From the NCBI RefSeq assembly GCF_020164435.1, contig NZ_JAIUDQ010000009.1, positions 62,001-126,000 of the forward strand: DNA of 64,000 nucleotides, read 5' to 3'. Numbering within the stretch: position 1 is the stretch's first letter; each line of letters starts with the position of its first letter. This document shows, in pieces, positions 16,785 through 25,365 of this stretch. The DNA comes from Phyllobacterium lublinensis (GTDB lineage: Bacteria; Pseudomonadota; Alphaproteobacteria; Rhizobiales; Rhizobiaceae). The translations under genes were made by a program, and so were the position numbers. The notes under the pieces were generated by a model. The model was not told where the DNA came from and did no database searches. It worked only from the letters and a program-made list of their open reading frames with translations.

Positions 16785-17393
16785 ATGTTAAAAAAGACAA
16801 TTCTGATTGGAGCAGCGCTTCTGCTCACCTGCATGAACGCACTGGCAGATCCAAGCGTGTCAGCCGCTGCAGTCATGAAGACCGGGGGACGCACCTCGCA
16901 GCCGATCGGACATTATGAGTTCTGCCAAACCTACAAGAGCGAATGCAAGATCAGAAGTGATGACAAGCCAACGCCGCTGACGTCAAAAACCTGGACCTTG
17001 ATGGTTCAGGTCAACAGCAGCGTCAACGCCAAAGTTCAGCCCGCAACCGATATGGACATCTGGGGCAAGGCGGAAGTCTGGTCTTATCCGACAACGGTCG
17101 GCGATTGCGAAGACTATGTGCTGCTCAAGCGGAAAATGTTGAATGAGAGCGGTATTCCGCTTGGCGACCTGCTGATCACCGTTGTCCGCCAGATGAATGG
17201 CGAAGGACATGCCGTCCTCACCGTTCGCACCGATCGAGGCGACTATGTGCTGGACAATCTCGAGCCGCGCATCAAGCCATGGAATGAAACGAATTACGAC
17301 TATCTCAAGCGCCAGGCGTCCAACAACACCGGCGCATGGGTATCCATAAACGACGACCGTCAGGTTCTGGTTGGCAGCATCGAAACGAAGTAG
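16785..17393 (+). CDS. Transglutaminase-like cysteine peptidase (BTLCP family)
   Basis: A 202-residue periplasmic protein with a signal peptide (hydrophobic core 5-18, ALA-DP cleavage at 20-22). The papain/transglutaminase-like triad is C108 in GDCEDY, H142 in GHAVLTV and D157 in LDNL, as in the bacterial transglutaminase-like cysteine proteinase family. The best-known member, LapG, cleaves a surface adhesin under c-di-GMP control; no LapD or large adhesin gene is nearby, so the same job is only a possibility. Confidence 0.85.
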   Translation: MLKKTILIGAALLLTCMNALADPSVSAAAVMKTGGRTSQPIGHYEFCQTYKSECKIRSDDKPTPLTSKTWTLMVQVNSSVNAKVQPATDMDIWGKAEVWSYPTTVGDCEDYVLLKRKMLNESGIPLGDLLITVVRQMNGEGHAVLTVRTDRGDYVLDNLEPRIKPWNETNYDYLKRQASNNTGAWVSINDDRQVLVGSIETK

Positions 17394-17417
17394 GCCACAT
17401 TGCCTGCCAGAAGCAAG

Positions 17418-17450
17418 GGCCAGCCCGGAAACGAGCTGGCCTTTGTATTT
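17418..17450 (+). terminator. Rho-independent terminator after the BTLCP gene
   Basis: GGCCAGC (17418-17424) and GCTGGCC (17435-17441) form a stem followed by TTTGTATTT. It sits 25 bases past the stop codon and just before the convergent gamma-carbonic-anhydrase stop. Confidence 0.8.
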
Positions 17451-17977
17451 CAGTCGATTTCCATGCCCCGCATGAAACGTCGGCCATTTTCGACATAATG
17501 GGCGGCCGACAGCCTGAGCTGCTCGATCGCCTCATCATCCAGCGTCCGCACCACGCGGGCGGGCGAACCAACGATCAGCGAGCCATCCGGAAATTCCTTG
17601 CGCTCCGTGACCAGTGCCCCGGCGCCAACGAGGGAATTCCTGCCGATCCTCGCACCATTAAGGACAATAGCGCCAATGCCGATCAGTGAATTGTCGCCGA
17701 TGGTGCAACCATGGAGCATTGCGCGGTGGCCGATGGTACAACCCTCGCCTATCGTGAGTGGGTAGCCCATATCCGTGTGCATCACCGTATGTTCCTGCAC
17801 ATTGGTGTTGCGACCGATGTGTATCAATTCGTTGTCTCCGCGCAGCACCGAGCCGAACCACACGCTGACATTTTCGCCCAGATAGATCTTGCCGACCAAA
17901 GTGGCATCCGGCGCAATCCAGTTCGACTTCCGAAGTTCAAATTCCGGCGTATGTCCATCAAGTATATATATCGGCAC
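17450..17977 (-). CDS. Gamma-class carbonic anhydrase family protein
   Basis: A 175-residue left-handed beta-helix (hexapeptide repeat) protein. The three zinc histidines of the gamma-carbonic-anhydrase family are H67 (TVMHTD), H84 (IGHRAM) and H89 (LHGC). Related proteins are trimeric; some hydrate CO2, others bind metal without known activity. GTG 17977 is chosen as start: AAGGAG lies seven bases upstream and the resulting (M)[10 protein letters not shown] matches the family N-terminus; the upstream frame to 18058 does not. Confidence 0.87.
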   Translation of the reverse strand: MPIYILDGHTPEFELRKSNWIAPDATLVGKIYLGENVSVWFGSVLRGDNELIHIGRNTNVQEHTVMHTDMGYPLTIGEGCTIGHRAMLHGCTIGDNSLIGIGAIVLNGARIGRNSLVGAGALVTERKEFPDGSLIVGSPARVVRTLDDEAIEQLRLSAAHYVENGRRFMRGMEID

Positions 17978-18137
17978 GGCGCCTCTCCTTCGGATTCTCC
18001 ACCCACCCACCTTAGCGAACAGCCGGACGATTGGCGAGATCAGGCAAATGTCGCGCACTTCATGTTCGATTAACCATAAATCAGCACTCTATCCGCTAGA
18101 TTGACCTGACCGAGCACCCGCGCGTTGGAAACATCCC

Positions 18138-18857
18138 ATGCAGACGTCGACACACCGGATTGAGCCCTTCGTCGCCAGCGCCCACTTGAAGCGCTTTTTG
18201 TGTCTTGCTGCCGCCGTTGCGGCGCTGTCGCTTATGATTGCAGTAGCCGGCCGTTTCCTTGGTCATACCATTGCGCTTGGCGGGCACACGGAGGACACTT
18301 CCCTGCGGGAAATTGTCATCGGCAATAACGTGCTGGAGCTTCCCTCCAACATGATACGTTTCGGCAAGCAAAGACGCAGCGGCGTCGCCGAGCGTGTCGA
18401 CCTCTATCTGCACTGGCCCGACATGCAGGGCTACAAGGCCGAATTCATCGAGGACTTCAATGGCTTGGGGACCGAAAAGCGGATAGTGTTTGCGACCTTC
18501 GAACCGCGCGCCACATCGCACGACATGTCGGGCCGCTACGGGCCGATCTACAGCATTCTGACAAGTGGACCCGGCATCACGGGGCCGGATGACCTGACGG
18601 TACAGCCACTCAGGGCCGACAGCGGATTTGCCAATGAGGAGGTTGTCGTTTCACCGCAACGCGCCGGGCAGGACTCTTTCGTCGCGCGCTGCCTTGATGC
18701 AGAAATATCCAAGAACAATCTCGCGTCATGCCAGAGGGACATTTTCGTCGGCGAGGATCTGCAATTGACCTATCGCTTCCCACGGGAATTGCTTAAGGAC
18801 TGGCGGCAGCTGGAACAGCAAATGCAGGGGTTTGCGAAGGCCAATATCAAGGGCTAG
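18138..18857 (+). CDS. Membrane-anchored conserved hypothetical protein
   Basis: The 239-residue protein has one N-terminal membrane span (about 19-42, rich in Leu/Ala/Val) after a short cytoplasmic tail with positive charge, and a soluble periplasmic-type domain of about 190 residues. I recognise no catalytic motif. Two cysteines near the end (ARCLDAEIS and LASCQRD) are placed to form a disulfide, which fits a periplasmic domain. It stands alone. Function unknown. Confidence 0.7.
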   Translation: MQTSTHRIEPFVASAHLKRFLCLAAAVAALSLMIAVAGRFLGHTIALGGHTEDTSLREIVIGNNVLELPSNMIRFGKQRRSGVAERVDLYLHWPDMQGYKAEFIEDFNGLGTEKRIVFATFEPRATSHDMSGRYGPIYSILTSGPGITGPDDLTVQPLRADSGFANEEVVVSPQRAGQDSFVARCLDAEISKNNLASCQRDIFVGEDLQLTYRFPRELLKDWRQLEQQMQGFAKANIKG

Positions 18858-19036
18858 GCCGTAAACTCATAAATCTGGTGAGAAATGGTATGGGGTCATC
18901 TGTTCGGATACGAGGAGCAGAGGCGAAGGAAATGTTTACCCATTTTCGAGCCTTTGCGATAAAGGAGCCGGGCAGATGAACCATATTCTGCGGACGCCGA
19001 AACGGCCGCAAGCTGCAATGTCAAGCCGCTCGGCGG

Positions 19037-19062
19037 GAGTGACGCCTCAAACAGCGTCACTC
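19037..19062 (-). terminator. 9-bp stem after the DUF3126 gene
   Basis: GAGTGACGC (19037-19045) and GCGTCACTC (19054-19062) form a perfect stem 11 bases past the DUF3126 stop on its strand. There is no T tract, so termination would be imperfect or the stem protects the 3' end. Confidence 0.55.
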
Positions 19063-19072
19063 GCGACGATTG

Positions 19073-19279
19073 TCAAAGATCCATCTCGAGGATGGCCATG
19101 GAGAAATTATAGGAGAGTTCGCCCTCGTCTTCATCCTTGTAGATGAGGCCAAGGAATTCGTCGCCGAGATAAAGTTCGGCCGAATCGTCCTTGCGGGGGC
19201 GCGCCTTGACAGTGAGTTCGGTGTTTCTGAACGTGCGCTTGAAGTAGCTGTCGAGTTTCTTCAGTTCTTCCGGTTTCAC
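19073..19279 (-). CDS. DUF3126 family protein
   Basis: A 68-residue acidic protein starting MKPEELKKLDSYFKRTF and ending SYNFSMAILEMDL. This matches the DUF3126 family over its full length. Its members are small cytoplasmic alphaproteobacterial proteins with no known function. It lies downstream of cysE on the same strand, separated by 105 bases. Confidence 0.85.
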   Translation of the reverse strand: MKPEELKKLDSYFKRTFRNTELTVKARPRKDDSAELYLGDEFLGLIYKDEDEGELSYNFSMAILEMDL

Positions 19280-19384
19280 TTATAGTCTCCTGTCGAATGC
19301 ATTTAGCAGGCTTTTGGCATGCGAAAGTCTGCCCTGTAAAGGGCAGACTGCAATTGTACACCTGCCTTGGAGACCTTCGATCGC

Positions 19385-20209
19385 CTATTCGAAATTGGTA
19401 ACAAGTTGATCCATGGCACGCGAGGGTTCAGCGCAGCCGGTCTCCCCGACAACGCGGGCGGGAACCCCGGCAACGGTCACATTGTGCGGTACGGGCTTCA
19501 GTACAACGGAGCCGGCAGCAACCTTCGAGCAATGACCGATCTCGATATTGCCGAGAATCTTGGCGCCGGCACCGATCAGGACGCCGTGGCGAATCTTCGG
19601 ATGACGATCGCCAGATTCCTTGCCCGTGCCGCCCAGAGTAACGTTCTGCAGGATCGAGACATTGTCTTCGATGGCAGCAGTCATGCCGACGACGATACCC
19701 GTGGCATGGTCAAAGAACACGCCCTGCCCCATGGGCACCTGCGGATGGATATCGGTTTGGAAAACCGATGATGAGCGGCTTTGCAGGTAGAGTGCGAAAT
19801 CCTTGCGGCCCTCCCGCCACAGCCAGTGAGCCAGCCGGTGGGTCTGGATGGCCTGGAAGCCCTTGAAATAGAGGATCGGTTCAATGAAACGCGTGCAGGC
19901 CGGATCGCGATCGTAGACTGCCTGGATATCGACGCGCAGGATCTGCGACCAATCCGGATTGGCTTCCAGCATCGCCGTAAACGTTTGCCGGAGCAGTTCC
20001 GATTCCATGTCCGGGTGATCAAGGCGCTGGGAAATGCGGTGAATAACCGCCCCTTCGAGCGACTGGTGATTGAGAATCGTTGAATAGAGGAATGTCGCAA
20101 GCAGCGGCTCGTTGCGGATCGTTTCTTCGGCTTCCGCGCGGATCGCATGCCAAATCGGATCCATGTGCTGGATTGATCCGGTCATCTTAATCGGGCTGCT
20201 TGAAGGCAT
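19385..20209 (-). CDS. cysE: Serine O-acetyltransferase
   Basis: CysE acetylates serine to O-acetylserine, the committed step of cysteine synthesis. The 274-residue protein has the N-terminal helical SATase domain (about 16-130) and the C-terminal left-handed beta-helix, with the catalytic DIHP (near 153) and the DHATG loop histidine, then HPKI and the GAGAKILGNI repeats. GGAG seven bases upstream supports ATG 20209. The C-terminal tail may bind CysK and cysteine. Confidence 0.94.
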   Translation of the reverse strand: MPSSSPIKMTGSIQHMDPIWHAIRAEAEETIRNEPLLATFLYSTILNHQSLEGAVIHRISQRLDHPDMESELLRQTFTAMLEANPDWSQILRVDIQAVYDRDPACTRFIEPILYFKGFQAIQTHRLAHWLWREGRKDFALYLQSRSSSVFQTDIHPQVPMGQGVFFDHATGIVVGMTAAIEDNVSILQNVTLGGTGKESGDRHPKIRHGVLIGAGAKILGNIEIGHCSKVAAGSVVLKPVPHNVTVAGVPARVVGETGCAEPSRAMDQLVTNFE

Positions 20210-20383
20210 TTCCTAACTCCGGACATATGGCCAATATTAATGCTCCACATCAGAGCATACGGCAAAAATGATTCCTTGACACTTCAATTTCCAGAGCCGC
20301 CGGGCCAGAAATTTTGAAGGTTACTTTGATTTGCCTGAACATTGTTATTCAGGATCACCGTGCATGTAGCATTTTAGAGCGCT

Positions 20384-20406
20384 GACGGAAACCGTGATAT
20401 TCCGTC
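20384..20406 (-). terminator. Stem-loop after the alpha/beta hydrolase gene
   Basis: GACGGAA (20384-20390) and TTCCGTC (20400-20406) lie directly beside the hydrolase stop; on the minus strand the stem is followed by AGCGCTCTAAAAT. A weak terminator is likely. Confidence 0.5.
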
Positions 20407-21162
20407 TCAAAGCGGATGCCGCTTGAGGAACTCCAGAACGGCCTGCTTGAACACCTTGTCGCCAACGGCGAGCATGTGGTCGCGGTTGGGGATATCGATT
20501 GCTTCACCCTGCGGCATCAGCGCGGCCAGCCCTTGGGGGTTTCCGGCAATATCGTCTTTCGTTCCCACAGCAACGAGGGCGGGTTGCGCTATGCGCGCCA
20601 TGTTCTCGGCGCTTATTTCTTCCTTGGACGTTATCACACAGGCCGCGAGGGCAATCTTGTCGCTCTTGGTCTTGTCTGCGAACATGCGAAACATCCTGCC
20701 GCGAGGATGCGTTATGGCTTCGGGATCGTCAGCAAGTAGCGCTTCAGCGATTGGCGACCAGTCGCCGGCACCTTCGACCATTCCGATACCCAATCCTCCG
20801 AAAACCAGGTCGTGAACGCGGTCCGGGTGCTGCAACGCGAGGAATGCGCTGATGCGTGCACCCATGGAATAACCCATGACATGCGCCTGTGCGATGCCAA
20901 GATGGTCGAGCAGCACAGCTGCATCGCCCGCCATCAGCGTCGGCGTGTAGACCGACATGTCATGTGGCTTGTCCGAATGACCGTGACCCCGGTTGTCGAT
21001 CGCGATGGTGCGGTAGCCTGCGGCGGTCAAGGTCGGAATCCAGCCGGGCTGCACCCAATTGTAGAAGGCCGACGAGGCAAAGCCGTGGATCAGCAGTATC
21101 GGCTCGCCTTCGCCTTCATCCAGATAAGCGAGTTTAAGTCCGTCATTCTTGAAGAATTGCAT
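20407..21162 (-). CDS. Alpha/beta hydrolase
   Basis: A 251-residue single-domain alpha/beta hydrolase. The oxyanion motif HGF is at 26-28, the nucleophile S99 lies in GYSMG (97-101), and the catalytic histidine H229 is in NRDHML. No signal peptide. The start at 21162, MQFFKNDGLKLAYLDEG, is family-like; an ATG at 21177 and a TTG at 21192 are in-frame alternatives. Substrate unknown; a small-ester or lactone hydrolase is possible. It stands alone between cysE and the DUF192 gene. Confidence 0.85.
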   Translation of the reverse strand: MQFFKNDGLKLAYLDEGEGEPILLIHGFASSAFYNWVQPGWIPTLTAAGYRTIAIDNRGHGHSDKPHDMSVYTPTLMAGDAAVLLDHLGIAQAHVMGYSMGARISAFLALQHPDRVHDLVFGGLGIGMVEGAGDWSPIAEALLADDPEAITHPRGRMFRMFADKTKSDKIALAACVITSKEEISAENMARIAQPALVAVGTKDDIAGNPQGLAALMPQGEAIDIPNRDHMLAVGDKVFKQAVLEFLKRHPL

Positions 21163-21270
21163 GTCCTGGCCCTGCATGAGCAATTCCGGCAAAACTGGAA
21201 GCCGGTCCTGCGTCCGGAATTGCGTTGAGACAAAGGGATTGGAGAGTATGCCGGTGAAAAACGGTATGCC

Positions 21271-21756
21271 CTACTGCCCGATACGTTCAATAGCGGGATG
21301 CCGCACCTTGTCACCTATTGTCAAGCCAAGGCGACGTGCAGTACCGGTTTTGACCTCGACGACAAAGCGTGCGGGCTCGCCGGACGAGATGACATCACGG
21401 GAGAACGGTACCGCATTCTCACGGATTGCAATTATGCGGCCATTATTGTCGAGGAACAACATATCGAGGGCCGAGGGGGTGTTTTCCATCCACATGGTCA
21501 CGAGGCGCGACCTGTCGAAGACAAACAGCATTGCGCTGTTGTCCTTGAGGTCTGTGCGAAACATCAGTCCGCGCTCACGCTCCTCTTCCGTGTCGGCGAT
21601 CTCGACACCAAACGGCACATCCCCCCTGGCCGAATTGACGGTCAGTGGCGTCGCGTCGATTGGAAGGTGCATGGGGGTCTGGTCGAGCGCCAGAACTGGA
21701 ATGATGGAGGAGACCAGAAGTGCAATTCCGGCCAGAATGGATAGCAGGCGGTTCAT
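21271..21756 (-). CDS. DUF192 family periplasmic protein
   Basis: A 161-residue protein with a signal peptide (hydrophobic 4-22, VLALDQ). The DUF192 domain is recognised by ERERGLMFRTDL, FVFDRSRLVTMWMENTPSALDMLF and the terminal RLGLTIGDKVRH. The family's function is unsettled. It follows the cold-shock protein gene by 9 bases on the same strand, so the two probably share a transcript. Confidence 0.86.
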   Translation of the reverse strand: MNRLLSILAGIALLVSSIIPVLALDQTPMHLPIDATPLTVNSARGDVPFGVEIADTEEERERGLMFRTDLKDNSAMLFVFDRSRLVTMWMENTPSALDMLFLDNNGRIIAIRENAVPFSRDVISSGEPARFVVEVKTGTARRLGLTIGDKVRHPAIERIGQ

Positions 21757-21765
21757 TGGTGAATT

Positions 21766-22347
21766 TCAGTGGGAAGACGGCAGCTGGGTGCCGATATCGG
21801 GATGAATCTCAGAGGCCATCAGGCCCTTTTCCCCGTGACCGAAGCGGATCAGCACAACTTGTCCGGGGCGCAGTTCAGTCAGTCCGAAGTGGCGCAGCGT
21901 TTCCATGTGGATGAAAATATCCTCAGTGCCCTCGCCGCGCGTGAGAAAGCCGAAACCCTTGGTGCGGTTGAACCACTTGACCAGCACACGCTCGAGACCG
22001 CTCGACGGGGTAACGGTGACGTGGGTCCGTACCGGCGGCATTTCCGTCGGATGGACGGCAGTCGAATTGTCCATCGACTTGACGTGGAAACACTGCATGC
22101 CGCGTTCGCCCTGCTTTACTTCACAGACGACGCGAGCACCCTCAAGCGCTGTCTGGAACCCATCGCGTCGCAGGCAGGTCACGTGAAGCAGGATATCGGG
22201 AAGGTCAGCATTGTCAGGTACAATGAAGCCGTACCCCTTGGCCACATCAAACCATTTTATCGCGCCGGAGATCTCAACGAGGTCCAAACCATCTCTCAGA
22301 CTTTCGTCATCTGGGGAATGCCGGGCTGATACTGGTCTGTCTGACAT
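21766..22347 (-). CDS. Cold-shock protein with two cold-shock domains
   Basis: A 193-residue protein with two nucleic-acid-binding cold-shock domains: the first near 25-90 (KWFDVAKGYGFI, then DILLHVT), the second near 120-185 (KWFNRTKGFGFL, then DIFIHMET). Both RNP1-like and RNP2-like motifs are kept in each. Tandem-CSD proteins of this type are common in Hyphomicrobiales and probably act as RNA chaperones. ATG 22347 is preceded by AGGAGGGG; the longer in-frame extension is rejected. Confidence 0.92.
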   Translation of the reverse strand: MSDRPVSARHSPDDESLRDGLDLVEISGAIKWFDVAKGYGFIVPDNADLPDILLHVTCLRRDGFQTALEGARVVCEVKQGERGMQCFHVKSMDNSTAVHPTEMPPVRTHVTVTPSSGLERVLVKWFNRTKGFGFLTRGEGTEDIFIHMETLRHFGLTELRPGQVVLIRFGHGEKGLMASEIHPDIGTQLPSSH

Positions 22348-22617
22348 GAAGCTAGCCCCTCCTCTCCTGCAACAAACACTGATTCTCTGGCTGAAGAATA
22401 ACACCTGACCGAGGCCATAGAGCAAGTATCATCTGTAGGTTTTGTTAAAAACCACACGCAAATTTTGTGTTTATCCTCAACACGTTTTGTCCCGCGTACA
22501 TCACAAGTTTGTGGAGCTAAGTATTAAGTGTTACGAAATGCATGGTGGTCCGCAAGCCCCCCAAAGGGAGGTGGTGGCCGCTTCAGTCGCCCATGAAAAA
22601 CATATCGAAGGCACAAG

Positions 22618-23058
22618 ATGCGCTATCTTCACACAATGGTCCGTGTCCGGGACATCGATGAGTCACTGGATTTCTATTGCAACAAGTTCGGCCTGGAGGA
22701 AATCCGCCGCACGGAAAACGAGAAAGGCCGCTTCACGCTCATCTTCCTTGCGGCGCCAGAAGACAAGGAAAGATCGCTGGCACAACGGGCTCCGGAACTC
22801 GAACTGACCTATAACTGGGATCCGGAGGAATATACCGGCGGGCGCAATTTCGGTCACCTCGCCTATGTCGTCGACAATATCTACGACACCTGCCAGAAGC
22901 TCCAGGATAAGGGGGTCGTCATCAACCGTCCGCCACGCGACGGTAACATGGCGTTCGTCCGCTCCCCCGACGGCATTTCGATCGAACTGCTGCAGAAGGG
23001 AGCGGCGCTGCCGCCGCAGGAGCCCTGGCTATCGATGCCGAATACCGGCACCTGGTAG
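22618..23058 (+). CDS. gloA: Lactoylglutathione lyase (glyoxalase I)
   Basis: GloA turns the glutathione hemithioacetal of methylglyoxal into S-lactoylglutathione. The 146-residue protein starts [12 protein letters not shown] and has the four metal ligands of the nickel-type family: H5, E62 (in LELTYNW), H80 (in NFGHLAY) and E123 (in SIELLQ). It stands alone, converging with the M48 protease gene. Confidence 0.95.
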   Translation: MRYLHTMVRVRDIDESLDFYCNKFGLEEIRRTENEKGRFTLIFLAAPEDKERSLAQRAPELELTYNWDPEEYTGGRNFGHLAYVVDNIYDTCQKLQDKGVVINRPPRDGNMAFVRSPDGISIELLQKGAALPPQEPWLSMPNTGTW

Positions 23059-23061
23059 ATG

Positions 23062-24117
23062 TCAGTGCGCTGACCGCAATTCCCGCGCATACTCGTGCAC
23101 CGCCTTGCGGCGCTCGGGTGTGCCGGGATGCGTGGCCAGAATGTTCGTTCCGCTGCCGTCACGAAGTCTTGTCTCGAGAAGCATGAAGAACCGGCCGATT
23201 GCTTCGGGATCGTATCCCGCCTTGGCCATCAGTTGGACACTGTGCCGGTCGGCGTCCGCCTCTTGCGAGCGAGAGTAAGAGAGGGCCAACAACCCGCCGC
23301 CTTGCACGAGGATATCCTCCGCGCCACTGCCAATGTCGCCGCCAATCAGCATGATCAGGCCTGCAGCGCCCATCGAACGATAAAACTGCCTGAGACTGTG
23401 CTCGAGTTCGACATGGCCAATCTCATGCGCCAGCACCCCGAGCAGCAATTCAGAGTCGCCGTCTGCAAGTTTCACGAGTTCGTCCGTGATGATGATCGTA
23501 CCATTGGGCAAAGCGAAAGCGTTGGGCCCGATCATTCCACCTTGCCGGAACTCGAGGCTGAATTTGCCCGCACCCGGTCCAGATCGGGCAGTCAACCGTT
23601 CAAATCCTTCCCGCAATCGCGATTGCTCGACAGCGGAAAGTGCCGTGGTATCGAAAGCAGTGGCATCCAGTGCCTGTAGCGTACCCTGGGCCATCATCTC
23701 CGGCACGACAGGCGGCGTCACGGCGACGGCCAGTTCAACGAGGGCCGGCAGCGCAAAGCGGTAAATTGCAACGATGAAAATCAGCGCCATCAAGGCGAAG
23801 ACAACCAGACGCGGATGAAATCGCTCCGCACGATGGATCCAGCCAGGGCGCTTGCCCGCTATGATGGCCACGACCGCATCGATCGCTGCATTGTCTGACG
23901 TCTCGAACACGCTGCCATTGGCGAGCGTCACCCTGCGCGGCACGTTGCCAACCCGATCCGTCACAATTGTCTCGGAAAAGGATCCGGACGCCAGCACCGC
24001 ACCATCATCCGCCAGGATTGACATGGACGTCTCTCGAACCAAGAGGGACGCCGTGACTGAACGGTTTGATTGCTCCGGATACCAGATGCCCGAGATCGGC
24101 TGGGGATCAGAAGGCAA
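23062..24117 (-). CDS. M48 family metallopeptidase
   Basis: A 351-residue membrane-linked zinc protease. An N-terminal small domain (GIWYPEQ..., about 10-90) precedes one membrane span (about 104-123) and an M48 domain with HEIGH (231-235) and the downstream glutamate ligand in SRSQEADADR. The start is probably TTG 24117, where GAGGG from the end of the upstream gene lies in ribosome-binding position; the first ATG would cut off the conserved N-terminal domain. It overlaps the DUF898 gene end, so the two are translationally linked. Confidence 0.85.
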   Translation of the reverse strand: MPSDPQPISGIWYPEQSNRSVTASLLVRETSMSILADDGAVLASGSFSETIVTDRVGNVPRRVTLANGSVFETSDNAAIDAVVAIIAGKRPGWIHRAERFHPRLVVFALMALIFIVAIYRFALPALVELAVAVTPPVVPEMMAQGTLQALDATAFDTTALSAVEQSRLREGFERLTARSGPGAGKFSLEFRQGGMIGPNAFALPNGTIIITDELVKLADGDSELLLGVLAHEIGHVELEHSLRQFYRSMGAAGLIMLIGGDIGSGAEDILVQGGGLLALSYSRSQEADADRHSVQLMAKAGYDPEAIGRFFMLLETRLRDGSGTNILATHPGTPERRKAVHEYARELRSAH

Positions 24118-25195
24118 CAGCAATGCCCTCGATGTCCATGAACTCTGCGCCTACAGCAGACCCTGTATCCTTGATCGTCGAGAGGATTTCACCGATTTCG
24201 CCATCGAAACCCATTTCGGTATGGGTCGCCTGAAAGCGGGCCATCCGAATCGTGGCCCAGGGTCGCATGAGACCCAAGGTTGCAATCGTGAGGATAAGAT
24301 TGGAAATGACAACCCATACAAATCGCCAGCGCGGCATGTCGGACAACAGGTAATGGCGTCCATCGAACGTCGTTGCGCTATATCCGACATTGCGCACACC
24401 TGCGGAATAGAGGCCCTGTACAATGCTCCCCATCACGAAGATCGATAGATACAGCAGAACCAGGGTCGCCACACTGCCGAAAGGGCTTCCGGTGCCAGTG
24501 GCGGTCGACAGTGTCTCGATTTGGGAGATCAATATCGGGAAGATGATGGCGGTGACAAGTATCCACCCACCTATGGCGACGAGCGCCGGCAACCACCAGA
24601 TCGAGTAAAGATCACCAAGCATCGGCTTCGTTTTTACTCCCCGCCCGCCGTAAGTCAGATTGCCCAGTATATAATGCAGCATCCACCGGCTCGCGATCGG
24701 AGCACATATCCCCAACGTAATTCCTGCGATGACGGGCCCCAGGAAAAACGCTTTCACTGCGCCCCAATAACTGCCGGTGAAGTCAAACCGCACGTTGCGA
24801 TAGCTCGTGACGCGTGCATTAAATCGCAATCCGCGAGCAAGGAGCCATGGTATGGCGATGCCGAAAATTATGGCGAGAACAATACCGAGTGCAGGCGCAA
24901 AGGTTAACACGACATTGTAGAGAATTATGCCACCAATAACGATGATCTGACCAATGAGAATTTGTTTTGGCCGCGCGTGATAATCAAATCGTCCATCCGC
25001 CAGCGCCGTGTTGCCGTACATGTATCTGTTGCGTCTGACTTTTGCCCAGGCGTAATAAATTCCCAAGGTAATGATCGTCAGAAGGACATTGACGATCCAG
25101 ATACCGAAATATTCTTTTGCATTTCCAGTGAATGTGAAACGGTGCCTGCTGTATCTGTCATCACGGCCAAATTGAACGTGGTCCGAGTATGCCAT
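24107..25195 (-). CDS. DUF898 (YjgN-type) polytopic membrane protein
   Basis: A 362-residue inner-membrane protein. It starts with a soluble stretch (HRFTFTGNAKEYFGIW) and then shows the DUF898 pattern ITLGIYYAWAKVRRNRYMYGNT, repeated in degenerate form near the C-terminus (TIATLGLMRPWATIRMARF). About eight membrane spans are seen. Genes of this family often adjoin M48 proteases, as here, suggesting a shared envelope quality-control role, which is inference. GGGGGA precedes the ATG. Confidence 0.85.
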   Translation of the reverse strand: MAYSDHVQFGRDDRYSRHRFTFTGNAKEYFGIWIVNVLLTIITLGIYYAWAKVRRNRYMYGNTALADGRFDYHARPKQILIGQIIVIGGIILYNVVLTFAPALGIVLAIIFGIAIPWLLARGLRFNARVTSYRNVRFDFTGSYWGAVKAFFLGPVIAGITLGICAPIASRWMLHYILGNLTYGGRGVKTKPMLGDLYSIWWLPALVAIGGWILVTAIIFPILISQIETLSTATGTGSPFGSVATLVLLYLSIFVMGSIVQGLYSAGVRNVGYSATTFDGRHYLLSDMPRWRFVWVVISNLILTIATLGLMRPWATIRMARFQATHTEMGFDGEIGEILSTIKDTGSAVGAEFMDIEGIAVAF

Positions 25196-25365
25196 GTTTC
25201 CCCCGAAACAAGTGTTGCGTCGTAAAACCCCGGGTTCTGCTTAGCGTGCATTGCTTTGAGCTTGCAATGCTACTTCCGGATGAGACGCGTTCTTGATCGT
25301 GGATAAAGCTGCTTCCAAGCATTCGCCTCTCCTGTTATCAGAAACGACCAAATGAGGAGGATGCC

